Both the position numbers and the translations under genes were made by a program. Below the pieces are notes generated by a model. It ran no database searches and was not told the origin of the DNA. It saw only the letters and a program-made list of their open reading frames with translations. 16,676 bases of DNA from Fidelibacterota bacterium REDSEA-S14_B6. Its GTDB lineage: Bacteria > Fidelibacterota > Marinisomatia > Marinisomatales > S15-B10. Shown here piece by piece: positions 5,846 through 13,020 of the stretch; the stretch's first letter is position 1; each line of letters begins with the position of its first letter. The DNA is taken from NCBI GenBank assembly GCA_001626655.1, contig LUOC01000041.1, positions 1 to 16,676 of the forward strand. Direction: 5' to 3'.

Positions 5846-6358
5846 TTAATCGCTATTCAGGCCGGTGGTAAAACGGATCAGTTCGTCGGCGAGTTCATGG
5901 GTCCTTTCCACAACAGTCTCGTCGGTGACAGCGCCGCCAGTGGCGTAGACAAACCGCGGAATGATGACACAACGAAAATCGAGCATGAGCGAGTTGGCGA
6001 GAGCCATGATGGACATGTAACTTTTTTCTCCTCCCGCGGCGCAAAGGAAGCCGACCACCTTATTTTGCCACGCCTGTCCCGTAATCTCGATGAAATTCTT
6101 CGCCGCAGCGTTGGCGTCATAATTGTATACCGGCGTAGCGAGGACAATACCGTCCGCCGACGCCACCTTCTCCCTGAACAGTTGCGTGGTGGGATGATCC
6201 AAATAATCCTTCCCATCACAAAAGGGCATTTCATGATCGCTGAGTGCCAGCAACTCTGTCTCTTCACCGATCTCCCGGAGTCGATCGCACAAGGATTCGG
6301 CCATTGTACGGCTGTTGCTCCCCGGCCTCAGTCCGGAACTGATAACAATGTATTTCAT
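5846..6358 (-). CDS. NADPH-dependent FMN reductase family flavoprotein (flavodoxin fold)
   Basis: A 170-residue flavodoxin-like protein that probably binds FMN and is reduced by NAD(P)H; family members reduce quinones, azo dyes, metals or supply reduced flavin. It begins MKYIVISSGLRPGSNSRTMA, where GSNSR is the FMN phosphate loop, and contains ATPVYNYDANAAAKNFIE (74-91), the P-x-Y-N loop contacting the isoalloxazine ring, and FLCAAGGEKSY (104-114). The frame is open upstream for 66 codons inside the DUF2891 gene, but the ATG at 6358 has GGGAG seven bases upstream and matches family N-termini. It follows the DUF2891 stop by 22 bases, so it is the last gene of the six-gene run. No signal peptide, hence cytoplasmic, unlike most of its operon partners. 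The substrate is unknown. Confidence 0.88.
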   Translation of the reverse strand: MKYIVISSGLRPGSNSRTMAESLCDRLREIGEETELLALSDHEMPFCDGKDYLDHPTTQLFREKVASADGIVLATPVYNYDANAAAKNFIEITGQAWQNKVVGFLCAAGGEKSYMSIMALANSLMLDFRCVIIPRFVYATGGAVTDETVVERTHELADELIRFTTGLNSD

Positions 6359-6380
6359 AAGTGTCTCCCTAATCTGCTGT

Positions 6381-7526
6381 TCAATCGCTGTTGAGGCGGC
6401 TGTATTCTGACATCGTGTAAACGGCAAAGGTAGCAAGCCAGTGTTCACCGCCGTAGCCGCTGTCAAACATAATTGTGTACCCTTCTCTGGCATGGATTGC
6501 CGCCAACCGTGAGAAGATCTCCCGCCGTTCATCAAAAGAAGGTAGCACCGATGCAAGCTGATTCATGGTCCAAGCCCTGTGAAACATAAGACCGATGAGA
6601 TGACCAATCCCCGGATCTTTCGGATCCAGCACTACCGGTGGCGACCTCAAAGGGTGAAACCGATCATCGGCCGGAGCCGGAAGGAACATATCGAGCCAAT
6701 CAGGAAATTCATCGCTTTCCATGGTTTTGCTCATCGATTCAGCCTCCGCCAAACATGGTGACAGGAAGTCCGTTCCTGACGGCTCATATGCCGTGGGGCA
6801 GTCCCTGTCCGGTGCAAAGTACCGATTACTGAATTGTTTTATGCCGTTAAGCAGTGCAGTGTCCTCTACCGTGACTGCATAGTCGTACATGAGAGAGAAT
6901 GAAAAAGCGGTGTTGGCATGCGTCCCAGGTCTGAGCGGCGATGATAAGACATTAAGGTAATCAACTGTTTTGAGAGAAAGCAGTTCGGCGAGCGGCCGTA
7001 TGTTCCGGGCCCATGCTTGCCCTTCTTTATCGTCCCAGGTTGACAATTCGCTGTAGAGCTTCATCAGCCATGCCCATCCGTAAGTCCGCTCGAATCCTTT
7101 CGTAAAATCATTGTCTGTAAAGAACCGGAATTCGGCATCCAACCGTTGCCGGCTCAGGTTTGTGCGTAGTTTCGCCCGAATACTGTCAGCCACGGAAATG
7201 TCGGGAAACATCTTTAGGATTTTTGTCATTGTCCAATGCCCATGAACGGCTGAGTGCCAGTCCCAGCATCCATAAAATGACGGTGTCACTTCGTAGTGAG
7301 GCTTGATCCATTCGGGACTATCAAATCGGTAACCAATCTTGTATGGAAATTTTCTGTCCACACAGTCGAGGGAGAGCTGCACCAACTCCTCGGCGCGTGT
7401 CACATCCAGCACCGGCGGCGAAACTTCCGGAAGCGATGCCAGCAGCGATTGTCCATCCTGTTTTCTAGGCGAACAACTCACCATGATGATGCAAACCGTT
7501 CCGGTTATGAATATCTTTTTCTTCAT
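6381..7526 (-). CDS. DUF2891 family lipoprotein
   Basis: A 381-residue protein with an N-terminal MKKKIFITGTVCIIMVSC; Cys18 in MVSC fits a lipoprotein signal, so it is probably anchored in the envelope. The mature part resembles DUF2891, a family of unknown function: FYGCWDWHSAVHGHW (84-98), a Trp/His-rich motif, DNDFTKGFERTYGWAWLMKLY further on, and GYGGEHWLATFAVY near the C-terminus. Helix-rich Trp/His content suggests an alpha-barrel fold like glycosidases or epimerases, but that is inference. Its ATG overlaps the cyanophycinase-like stop as ATGA, so translation is coupled, and the FMN reductase follows by 22 bases. DUF2891 proteins are usually described as soluble; lipid anchoring next to a secreted peptidase hints at joint work on an extracellular substrate. 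Confidence 0.82.
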   Translation of the reverse strand: MKKKIFITGTVCIIMVSCSPRKQDGQSLLASLPEVSPPVLDVTRAEELVQLSLDCVDRKFPYKIGYRFDSPEWIKPHYEVTPSFYGCWDWHSAVHGHWTMTKILKMFPDISVADSIRAKLRTNLSRQRLDAEFRFFTDNDFTKGFERTYGWAWLMKLYSELSTWDDKEGQAWARNIRPLAELLSLKTVDYLNVLSSPLRPGTHANTAFSFSLMYDYAVTVEDTALLNGIKQFSNRYFAPDRDCPTAYEPSGTDFLSPCLAEAESMSKTMESDEFPDWLDMFLPAPADDRFHPLRSPPVVLDPKDPGIGHLIGLMFHRAWTMNQLASVLPSFDERREIFSRLAAIHAREGYTIMFDSGYGGEHWLATFAVYTMSEYSRLNSD

Positions 7527-8425
7527 TGGTTCTTCTCTTGAATAATTGTTCGACTTGCGAGGTCAAACATGTCGCCTTCCATCAGCAGATGGAAGGGCCG
7601 AAAATCGTTTTCACTCAGCATGGGAAACTGGTCGGTATTCAACCTACTGTTATAGATGGCCACATAGCTTTTTCCGATTACTTCAAATCGGCTCCCACTC
7701 ACCACAACTGCTGTTGCCTCATCCAGGCCTATTCCAAGAAGATGTGGTTTCTTTTGCAGAACTGGGAACATATCAAACTGCCTGTTCCGTTTCAACAGAT
7801 GTTGATCAATAGCGGAGTTTGTGAGAAAGGCGAATCCTTCTTCATGGTCTCCCATCATGATTGTATTTCCGCTTGTATCTCCTCGAACAAGGTAGGATCC
7901 CTGTATTGTGGCACCGGCGGAGGATCCCCCTACAACCCCGCCTCGAGCCAGTAAGGCACGGAGTTCAGCAAGAGTTCGGGTTTTATCATAAGCATCCACC
8001 AACCGCCATTGCCGCCCTCCCATGAACCAGACACCTGTTGCTGTCATCACCGGTGTTGTGAACTCAGGTGTGTCCGCCTCGGCTCGATCCCTTGTATGGA
8101 TAACATATACCATGGCGGCGCCGAGATCCAGGAACATACGTCGCAGTTGTTCTTCCAGTTTCGGCATGGCAATATACATGTCAGTACCGGCGGTAGGAAT
8201 CACCACAATCTCAGCTTTTTTGCCTCCCGCCAGTTCCACAAACTTTTCGAGGATTCCCGAACCGCCCAGCTTTCCCCCTCCGGCGATGACCAAATGACCC
8301 TTCTCCGGTCCCTTTACCGGCGCCCACTTATCAGAAGGGATCGGTCCCGGGAATGTGGCACAGGAAGTCCATAAACAGAAAACCGGAGAAAGAGCCAGTA
8401 TTTTCCAATAATCAGATCGACGCAA
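7523..8425 (-). CDS. Cyanophycinase-like peptidase (S51 family), exported
   Basis: A 300-residue S51 protein of the class I glutamine amidotransferase-like fold. Visible motifs are GHLVIAGGGKLG (43-54), VVIPTAGTD (74-82), WFMGGRQWRL (133-142) and the nucleophile elbow GGSSAGA (166-172) with Ser169. The family's DQHLLKRNRQ (208-217) and GIGLDEATA (231-239) supply His and acidic residues. True cyanophycinases release beta-Asp-Arg dipeptides from cyanophycin; relatives include aspartyl dipeptidases. The N-terminus MRRSDYWKILALSPVFCLW followed by TSC looks like a signal peptide, possibly a lipoprotein (Cys22), so the substrate would be extracytoplasmic. The start is TTG at 8425, overlapping the upstream carrier gene by 14 nt, with GGAAGA upstream; its stop overlaps the next ATG. 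No cyanophycin synthetase is present, so another isopeptide may be the substrate. Confidence 0.87.
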   Translation of the reverse strand: MRRSDYWKILALSPVFCLWTSCATFPGPIPSDKWAPVKGPEKGHLVIAGGGKLGGSGILEKFVELAGGKKAEIVVIPTAGTDMYIAMPKLEEQLRRMFLDLGAAMVYVIHTRDRAEADTPEFTTPVMTATGVWFMGGRQWRLVDAYDKTRTLAELRALLARGGVVGGSSAGATIQGSYLVRGDTSGNTIMMGDHEEGFAFLTNSAIDQHLLKRNRQFDMFPVLQKKPHLLGIGLDEATAVVVSGSRFEVIGKSYVAIYNSRLNTDQFPMLSENDFRPFHLLMEGDMFDLASRTIIQEKNQ

Positions 8426-9770
8426 GATGACTTTCTTCCATGGCGGCTTTTTTTGCTTGGGTGCGGCTCAGCCGGACTGACAGCACGGTCCAGACCCCCG
8501 CCAGCGGAATTGTCGCAGTGGCGATGCCGGCAAGTGTTACTCCCAAAAGCGCAAACAGGCTGTCGATCCCTGCGCCGGCCACATCGCCTCCGCGATAGAG
8601 GAACACGTCGACCACCGGCTTGGCTTTATACTTTTCCGAAGCGGAAACGACACTGAAGAGTGTTTCCCGCGCGGGCCTGGAGACTGCATAGCGCGTTGCA
8701 CGGTGTAACGCCTGGAAAATGGCCATGACACCGTAGAGTGTCCAGACGGAAAGGATGGTAAAACCGATCATTGTCACGGCCGGTAATATAGCGAGTGTCC
8801 ATCCGACACCAATTCTTTTGATAAGATGGGTGGTTATAAAAATTTGGGTGAAGAGCGTAGCAATCTGCGCCAGCATGTCGAACTGAGCGAATCCAGCAAC
8901 CCTCTGGCTCAGTGTGTCGGTGTTTTCAAGAATAATACTCGCCTGAGTGAAATAGATCAAAGTATTGGAAACAGCCATCAGCACAATGTAGGCTCCGATC
9001 CCCAAGAGGTAGGACGACGTGCCGATAGCCCGAAGGCCCTCCCACAATGATCCGCCCATCTTCCCGGTTCTCCTCTCGGCGATCCGATCCATTGGAGTGC
9101 CGTAAAAACTCGACAGTCTGATGGCCATTCGATCCAGCGTCAGCATCACAACAATGGCAAGGCCGAAGAATAGAGCGCCTGCAAGCATCAGCCCCACCGG
9201 CAGGTAAGGTGATTCAGTCATCGAACTGACTTGGTTCGTGCTCCATCCTCCCATAATGGCACCCAGAGTGCCGCCGATACCGATGAAAGGAAACATCCGC
9301 TTGGACTGATCAAAGTGAAAAATATCCACCATGAACGCCCAGAATACGCTTGTGATAAACAGGTTGATGACACTCAGCCAGACATAAAATGTATACCCCA
9401 CCAGACGAGATGTCAGTGTCTCCGCTTCCGATCCTATCAGGCCTCCTCCACTCATTATATTGACGATGAGCAGTCCGGAAAAAAGAAGCAGGCAAACGAT
9501 GACAAAGAGATACGCCACCGGTATAAACTGGCGGCGATTCATCCTCGCCACCACACCCCCAAAGGCGAGAACGGCTACCAGCGACAATATTGAAGTGACG
9601 GTAAAAAGCCACCGAAGGTCTGACATTCCCCGGGAGACGCCCATTGCTTCACGGACAGGCCGAAGAAAAAAGTAGCCACACAGAACACAGAAGAAGTAGA
9701 GCGCTCCTAATAAAGCCAGAGGCAGCTCGACCTTCTTGATCCGTAAATAGCGGCTCAGAAAGTCGGTCAA
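8412..9770 (-). CDS. Npt1-like (NTP/NDP exchange transporter family) MFS carrier
   Basis: A 452-residue polytopic membrane protein with about 12 predicted helices; the first six fall at roughly 16-36, 52-74, 82-104, 124-148, 160-176 and 190-212. Diagnostic segments are FFLRPVREAMGV (34-45), RMFPFIGIGGTLGAIMGGW (158-176) and a C-terminal FLYRGGDVAGAG. These resemble ATP/ADP translocase-type proteins (Npt1 family) and their MFS relatives in free-living bacteria, whose substrates are mostly unknown. True nucleotide exchangers belong to intracellular parasites and plastids, so ATP import should not be assumed. The start is TTG at 9770, the only start after an in-frame stop, with GAAGAG six bases upstream. 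It follows the aldo/keto reductase by 41 bases and overlaps the cyanophycinase-like gene, so it may import the product of that enzyme. Confidence 0.82.
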   Translation of the reverse strand: MTDFLSRYLRIKKVELPLALLGALYFFCVLCGYFFLRPVREAMGVSRGMSDLRWLFTVTSILSLVAVLAFGGVVARMNRRQFIPVAYLFVIVCLLLFSGLLIVNIMSGGGLIGSEAETLTSRLVGYTFYVWLSVINLFITSVFWAFMVDIFHFDQSKRMFPFIGIGGTLGAIMGGWSTNQVSSMTESPYLPVGLMLAGALFFGLAIVVMLTLDRMAIRLSSFYGTPMDRIAERRTGKMGGSLWEGLRAIGTSSYLLGIGAYIVLMAVSNTLIYFTQASIILENTDTLSQRVAGFAQFDMLAQIATLFTQIFITTHLIKRIGVGWTLAILPAVTMIGFTILSVWTLYGVMAIFQALHRATRYAVSRPARETLFSVVSASEKYKAKPVVDVFLYRGGDVAGAGIDSLFALLGVTLAGIATATIPLAGVWTVLSVRLSRTQAKKAAMEESHLASI

Positions 9771-9811
9771 ACTGTGCTCTTCAAAATTAAATGGGCATCA
9801 GCGACGTTGGC

Positions 9812-10756
9812 CTATGATGGAAGATCATCAAAGAATTTCTCCATGCGTTGCCGCATGCCTCTGTCGGGCATTTTGCCCTGGGCGGCACCCATGTTGTCCG
9901 TCAGATAGCTCATCTTGGCCGTCCCGGGTATGACGCATGTTACTGCCGGATGTGAAAGAACGTATTTCAGAAAAAATTGTCCCCAACTGTTGATATCGGC
10001 TTCTGAAGCCCAATCAGGTAGGGAACGATCGCCCACCCTTCCAAAGAGTCGACCCCGGCCGAATGGGACGTTTACCAGAACAGCCATCCCTCTATCCCGA
10101 GCCAAGGGGAGAATTGTCTCAGCAGATGTCCGCGACGCCAGTGAATAGTTCACCTGAATGAAATCGATATCTTCCTTCTTCATCATTTTGATGAAGTCAG
10201 GATATTGCCGGTTTCGGGATGTGCTCACACCAACGTAGCGGATACGGCCCTCCTTTTTCATCTCCAGAAGAACCGGAAGCATGAGATCCAGACCCACAAG
10301 ATTGTGAACCTGGATAAGATCTATTTTTTCAGTCCGCAGCTTCTTGAAGGAAGCCTTCAGTTCGCCTTTTCCAGACTTCAAATCGTCTTTCCGGACTTTT
10401 GTGGCGAGGAACAGCTTTTCCCGGTTTTTTAGCTCTGTGGTTAGATCTCCCACCACTATCTCGGCGGTGCCATAGGACGGAGCTGTGTCCACAACCTTTC
10501 CTCCCATATCAGCGAAATTCTTGAGTACTTCTTTCAGCGGCGCGCGTTCCTCTGATGACGTCCCTACACTATACCGACGGGCTGTGCCGATACCGACAAT
10601 TGGAACCTTTTCACCTGTGGATGGTATTGGGCGTTGAATAAGAGGTGATTGCCGAGAACCTCGACCCACAAGTGGGCCGACTCCCAAAACCAACCCCGCA
10701 CCGGCAGCACCTGTGACTTTCAGTATTTCTCTTCGTGAAATTTCTTTCTGTTTCAT
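9812..10756 (-). CDS. Tat-exported aldo/keto reductase
   Basis: An NAD(P)H-dependent oxidoreductase of 314 residues. It opens with a twin-arginine signal, ISRREILKVTGAAGAGLVLG (6-25), matching S-R-R-x-L-K, so it is exported folded, perhaps with cofactor. The TIM-barrel part carries the aldo/keto reductase tetrad: Asp90 and Tyr95 in VVDTAPSYG, Lys120 in LATKV and His151 in IQVHN. VGVSTSRNRQ, FIQVNYSLASR and VTCVIPGTAKMSYLTDNMGA follow. The ATG at 10756 has a near-perfect AAGGAGG eight bases upstream. It stands 43 bases after the FKBP gene and 41 before the carrier. Periplasmic Tat-type AKRs are known in marine and planctomycete-like genomes but their substrates are generally unassigned; a carbonyl or sugar derivative is likely. 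Confidence 0.92.
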   Translation of the reverse strand: MKQKEISRREILKVTGAAGAGLVLGVGPLVGRGSRQSPLIQRPIPSTGEKVPIVGIGTARRYSVGTSSEERAPLKEVLKNFADMGGKVVDTAPSYGTAEIVVGDLTTELKNREKLFLATKVRKDDLKSGKGELKASFKKLRTEKIDLIQVHNLVGLDLMLPVLLEMKKEGRIRYVGVSTSRNRQYPDFIKMMKKEDIDFIQVNYSLASRTSAETILPLARDRGMAVLVNVPFGRGRLFGRVGDRSLPDWASEADINSWGQFFLKYVLSHPAVTCVIPGTAKMSYLTDNMGAAQGKMPDRGMRQRMEKFFDDLPS

Positions 10757-10799
10757 CGCAATGTCCTCCTTATCTAGTAAATCTTTGATCCATGACTGT

Positions 10800-11195
10800 C
10801 TATTCTACGTCAAGCAGTTCCACATCAAAAATCAAAGTTGAGTTCGCCGGGATCGATCCCACCGCCCGGTTGCCGTAGCCCAAATGCGGCGGGATGGTTA
10901 GGCGCCGTTTCCCTCCCACTTTCATTCCGGGGATCCCCTCGTCCCACCCTTTGATCACCTGTCCGATTCCCAGTGTAATGACCAGAGGTTCCCGTCCTGG
11001 TCTCAGGGATGAATCAAATTCAGTACCATTTGCTAGCCATCCAGTATAGTGAACCGTAATCACATCGCCCGATTTTACTTCCTTTCCCGTCCCGACAATA
11101 AGGTCTTCGATCATTAATTCCGCATTTTCATCATCGTCTACACAAGCAAGTACACTCAATATGATTATAGAAGTGAAGATAAGACACAGTTTCAC
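10800..11195 (-). CDS. FKBP-type peptidyl-prolyl cis-trans isomerase, lipoprotein
   Basis: Accelerates cis-trans isomerisation at prolines to aid folding of exported proteins. The 131 residues start with MKLCLIFTSIIILSVLAC; Cys18 is a plausible lipid-attachment site. A single FKBP domain (about 28-131) follows: ITVHYTGWLANGTEFDSSL (46-64), VIKGWDEGIPGMKVGGKRR (80-98), IPPHLGYGNR (101-110) and STLIFDVELL (119-128), with the usual aromatic pocket residues Tyr50, Phe60, Trp84 and Phe123. The start is GTG at 11195 with a GAGG about 10 bases upstream. It is the first gene of the six-gene run that ends with the FMN reductase; lipid anchoring suits the other envelope proteins there. Confidence 0.93.
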   Translation of the reverse strand: MKLCLIFTSIIILSVLACVDDDENAELMIEDLIVGTGKEVKSGDVITVHYTGWLANGTEFDSSLRPGREPLVITLGIGQVIKGWDEGIPGMKVGGKRRLTIPPHLGYGNRAVGSIPANSTLIFDVELLDVE

Positions 11196-11249
11196 TTTTA
11201 TTCTACCTCAGTTATGAAGGGGGTTTACCAACTAATTGTCAGCCAGTAA

Positions 11250-11399
11250 TTACTTGCGAACCTTAACTCTTTGGAGGTCGAAAGACTTATCACGATAAGG
11301 TTCGAAAGAATTAGCATCACCAGGAGTATTGACCAAAACATAGAAATACTCCCCGCTGGGACTTATAAGTATGCCCCGTTCCTTCAGATCGCCTGCCAC
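11250..11399 (-). pseudogene. 49-codon open frame, probable C-terminal remnant of a lost gene
   Basis: The 253-base gap between the amidohydrolase and the FKBP gene holds a minus-strand frame from GTG (11399) to TAA (11250). The peptide VAGDLKERGILISPSGEYF (first 19 residues) continues with a balanced composition, YVLVNTPGDANSFEPY, and a basic tail ending VKVRK. It reads like real protein, with an SPSGEYFYVLV stretch resembling a beta-propeller or similar strand, rather than random translation. No Shine-Dalgarno sequence precedes the GTG or the TTG one codon before it, and stops lie just upstream. It may be the tail of a deleted gene or a tiny ORF. The family is not recognised. Confidence 0.35.
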
Positions 11400-11448
11400 C
11401 AAGATATTCTGCTAAAATCAGACATACCGAAACTGGTCACTCGACACT

Positions 11449-12918
11449 CTATTGCTCAGGTACCGGGGGCGGACCGTCAGGAATCATTGCTTTATATACT
11501 TTTGTCCCTTTTCGCTCTTTGAATTCAGCTTTCACGTCTCTGACAAGCTGGGGGTTTTGAAACAAGTCCACCATGGTCATGCCGAGTGATTTGGCTGCAA
11601 AGAGCATTCCCTTATGACCGATAGACATTCCGGTGCACGCCACCACCGCCCATGAGTGCCACGGCACGTCTTTCGGCGCTGCGGTGATACGGGCGCGGAC
11701 AACAGGGACAATTTGACTCACGTCCCCTACATCGGTGGAGCCGCCCTGAGCCGGCAAAGTCTCCCGTAGTGGTTCAATATCGGCATCCATGCCATCCTCC
11801 GACTTGTTCGTCTCCCGCTGAATTGTTTTGGCGTACTCGATCTCCTTTTTCGAATAAGTTATATCCCCGAGCAGCTCCATATTTTTTAGCAGGGCAGCAG
11901 CGCCGGTTCTATTGGGTTGAATTTCGTAGATGCCCGAAATAAGCTCCATGGAATAATCCACTTCCGCCATCATGGCGGCACCTTCAGCAATTTTCTTTAC
12001 CCGCTCATATACAATGTTGAGGTTCTCCCTGTCGTTCTCCCGGACACGAGTCCAGATCTGAGCATGCTCGGGCACTACATTGACTACATCCCCCGCTGCC
12101 TCGATATGGTAATGAATCCGGGCCGTTGGCCTGATGTGCTCCCGATAATAATTAAGTCCTGTGGTGTATAATTCCATGCCGTCTACAGCGCTGAAACCGT
12201 TCCATGGATCGGAGGAAGCATGAGCCGCTTTCCCAAAAAACTTTACCCTGAAATCAACAAGAGCTTTGCTGCTTTGGGTGCTCGCCTCAAGATTATCACC
12301 AGGATGCCAATCCATGCAAACGTCAAGATCATCGAACAACCCAGCTCGAGCCATAAAGGTCTTACCGAAGATAGTCTCTTCCGCCGGTGTACCGAAGTAG
12401 ACGACGGTCCCCTTCAGTTTCTTCTTCTCTATAAGTTCTTTCACTGCAATGGCTGCACCCAGGCTTCCGGTACCAAAAAGGTTATGGCCGCACCCGTGAC
12501 CCGGCGCCCCAGTAACGAGAGCTTCTTTCGTTGGCTGTGCTTTCTGGGATATGCCGGCATTGGCGTCAAACTCACCAAGAATACCGATTCTCGGCCTGCC
12601 CGAACCGTAGGTGGCGATGAACGCTGTCGGCATCCCGGCGACGCCCCGCTCCACAGTAAAGCCATTGTTCTCTGCGTAGTCCGACAAAATCTTTGCTGAT
12701 TGGTGTTCCATCAGAGCCAATTCGGCGTAAGACCAGATTTTGTCGCTGATGTCAATAAGATTCTTTTCGTGCTTGTCAACTGACGAAACAAGAGCCTTTT
12801 TGTTCGCGCTCCATTTCGCCTCTGCCTGAACCTGGGAAGCAAAAGCAGCAATCAGAATAAGTGCTGTCATGATGGTATGCCTGGAGATTAATTGAACCAT
12901 TAATCTTTTCTGTTTCAT
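11449..12918 (-). CDS. Secreted M20-family amidohydrolase (AbgB-like)
   Basis: A zinc-dependent amidohydrolase/peptidase of the M20D group, which includes AbgB (p-aminobenzoyl-glutamate hydrolase subunit B) and IAA-amino-acid hydrolases. From the ATG at 12918 it is 489 residues, with a Sec signal peptide ending VQA at about residue 32. Metal-binding and catalytic parts are visible: GEFDANAG (Asp118), GHGCGHN (His141, His145), TPAEE (Glu180/181), DWHPG (His205) and a late PWHSW. FGKAAHASSDPW starts the lid (dimerisation) domain, which supplies HxD-type contacts. Another ATG lies at 12945 but only 12918 has an AGGA (eight bases upstream). It probably cleaves amide- or peptide-linked amino acids outside the cytoplasm. 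It stands 102 bases after the protease gene, so it may have its own promoter. Confidence 0.9.
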   Translation of the reverse strand: MKQKRLMVQLISRHTIMTALILIAAFASQVQAEAKWSANKKALVSSVDKHEKNLIDISDKIWSYAELALMEHQSAKILSDYAENNGFTVERGVAGMPTAFIATYGSGRPRIGILGEFDANAGISQKAQPTKEALVTGAPGHGCGHNLFGTGSLGAAIAVKELIEKKKLKGTVVYFGTPAEETIFGKTFMARAGLFDDLDVCMDWHPGDNLEASTQSSKALVDFRVKFFGKAAHASSDPWNGFSAVDGMELYTTGLNYYREHIRPTARIHYHIEAAGDVVNVVPEHAQIWTRVRENDRENLNIVYERVKKIAEGAAMMAEVDYSMELISGIYEIQPNRTGAAALLKNMELLGDITYSKKEIEYAKTIQRETNKSEDGMDADIEPLRETLPAQGGSTDVGDVSQIVPVVRARITAAPKDVPWHSWAVVACTGMSIGHKGMLFAAKSLGMTMVDLFQNPQLVRDVKAEFKERKGTKVYKAMIPDGPPPVPEQ

Positions 12919-12960
12919 TTCAAAATTCCTATGTTGAATTGACATATGAGAGCCGAAAGA

Positions 12961-12991
12961 TCACCGATTGGTGAACCAAAGCTCACCCTTT
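12961..12991. promoter_or_regulatory. Dyad upstream of the amidohydrolase gene (possible operator)
   Basis: In the 102-base gap before the M20 gene, TCACC (12961-12965) and GGTGA (12970-12974) flank four bases. GGTGA can alternatively pair with the CTCACC further on (ending near 12987), giving two overlapping hairpins. Position 40-70 bases upstream of the start suits an operator or leader structure. I found no convincing promoter boxes to go with it. Confidence 0.28.
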
Positions 12992-13020
12992 TCGGAATAT
13001 ACGCAGGACAGCGCAAACTG

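Noticed and set aside
5846..6398. Both DUF2891 and the FMN reductase end in LNSD, hinting at duplication
   Set aside because: Only the last four residues agree, codons differ, and the preceding sequences and folds are unrelated; treated as coincidence.
6359..6556. N-terminal extension of the FMN reductase (66 extra codons)
   Set aside because: The extension overlaps the DUF2891 coding end in another frame; the internal ATG at 6358 has a good Shine-Dalgarno site and matches family N-termini.
11271..11522. 83-codon plus-strand frame over the gap before the FKBP gene
   Set aside because: It runs into the coding part of the M20 gene on the other strand and looks random; the minus-strand 49-codon frame in the same gap is more protein-like.
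12919..12945. Earlier ATG for the M20 amidohydrolase
   Set aside because: No ribosome binding site precedes it, and starting at 12918 gives an AGGA at good spacing and a more typical signal peptide.
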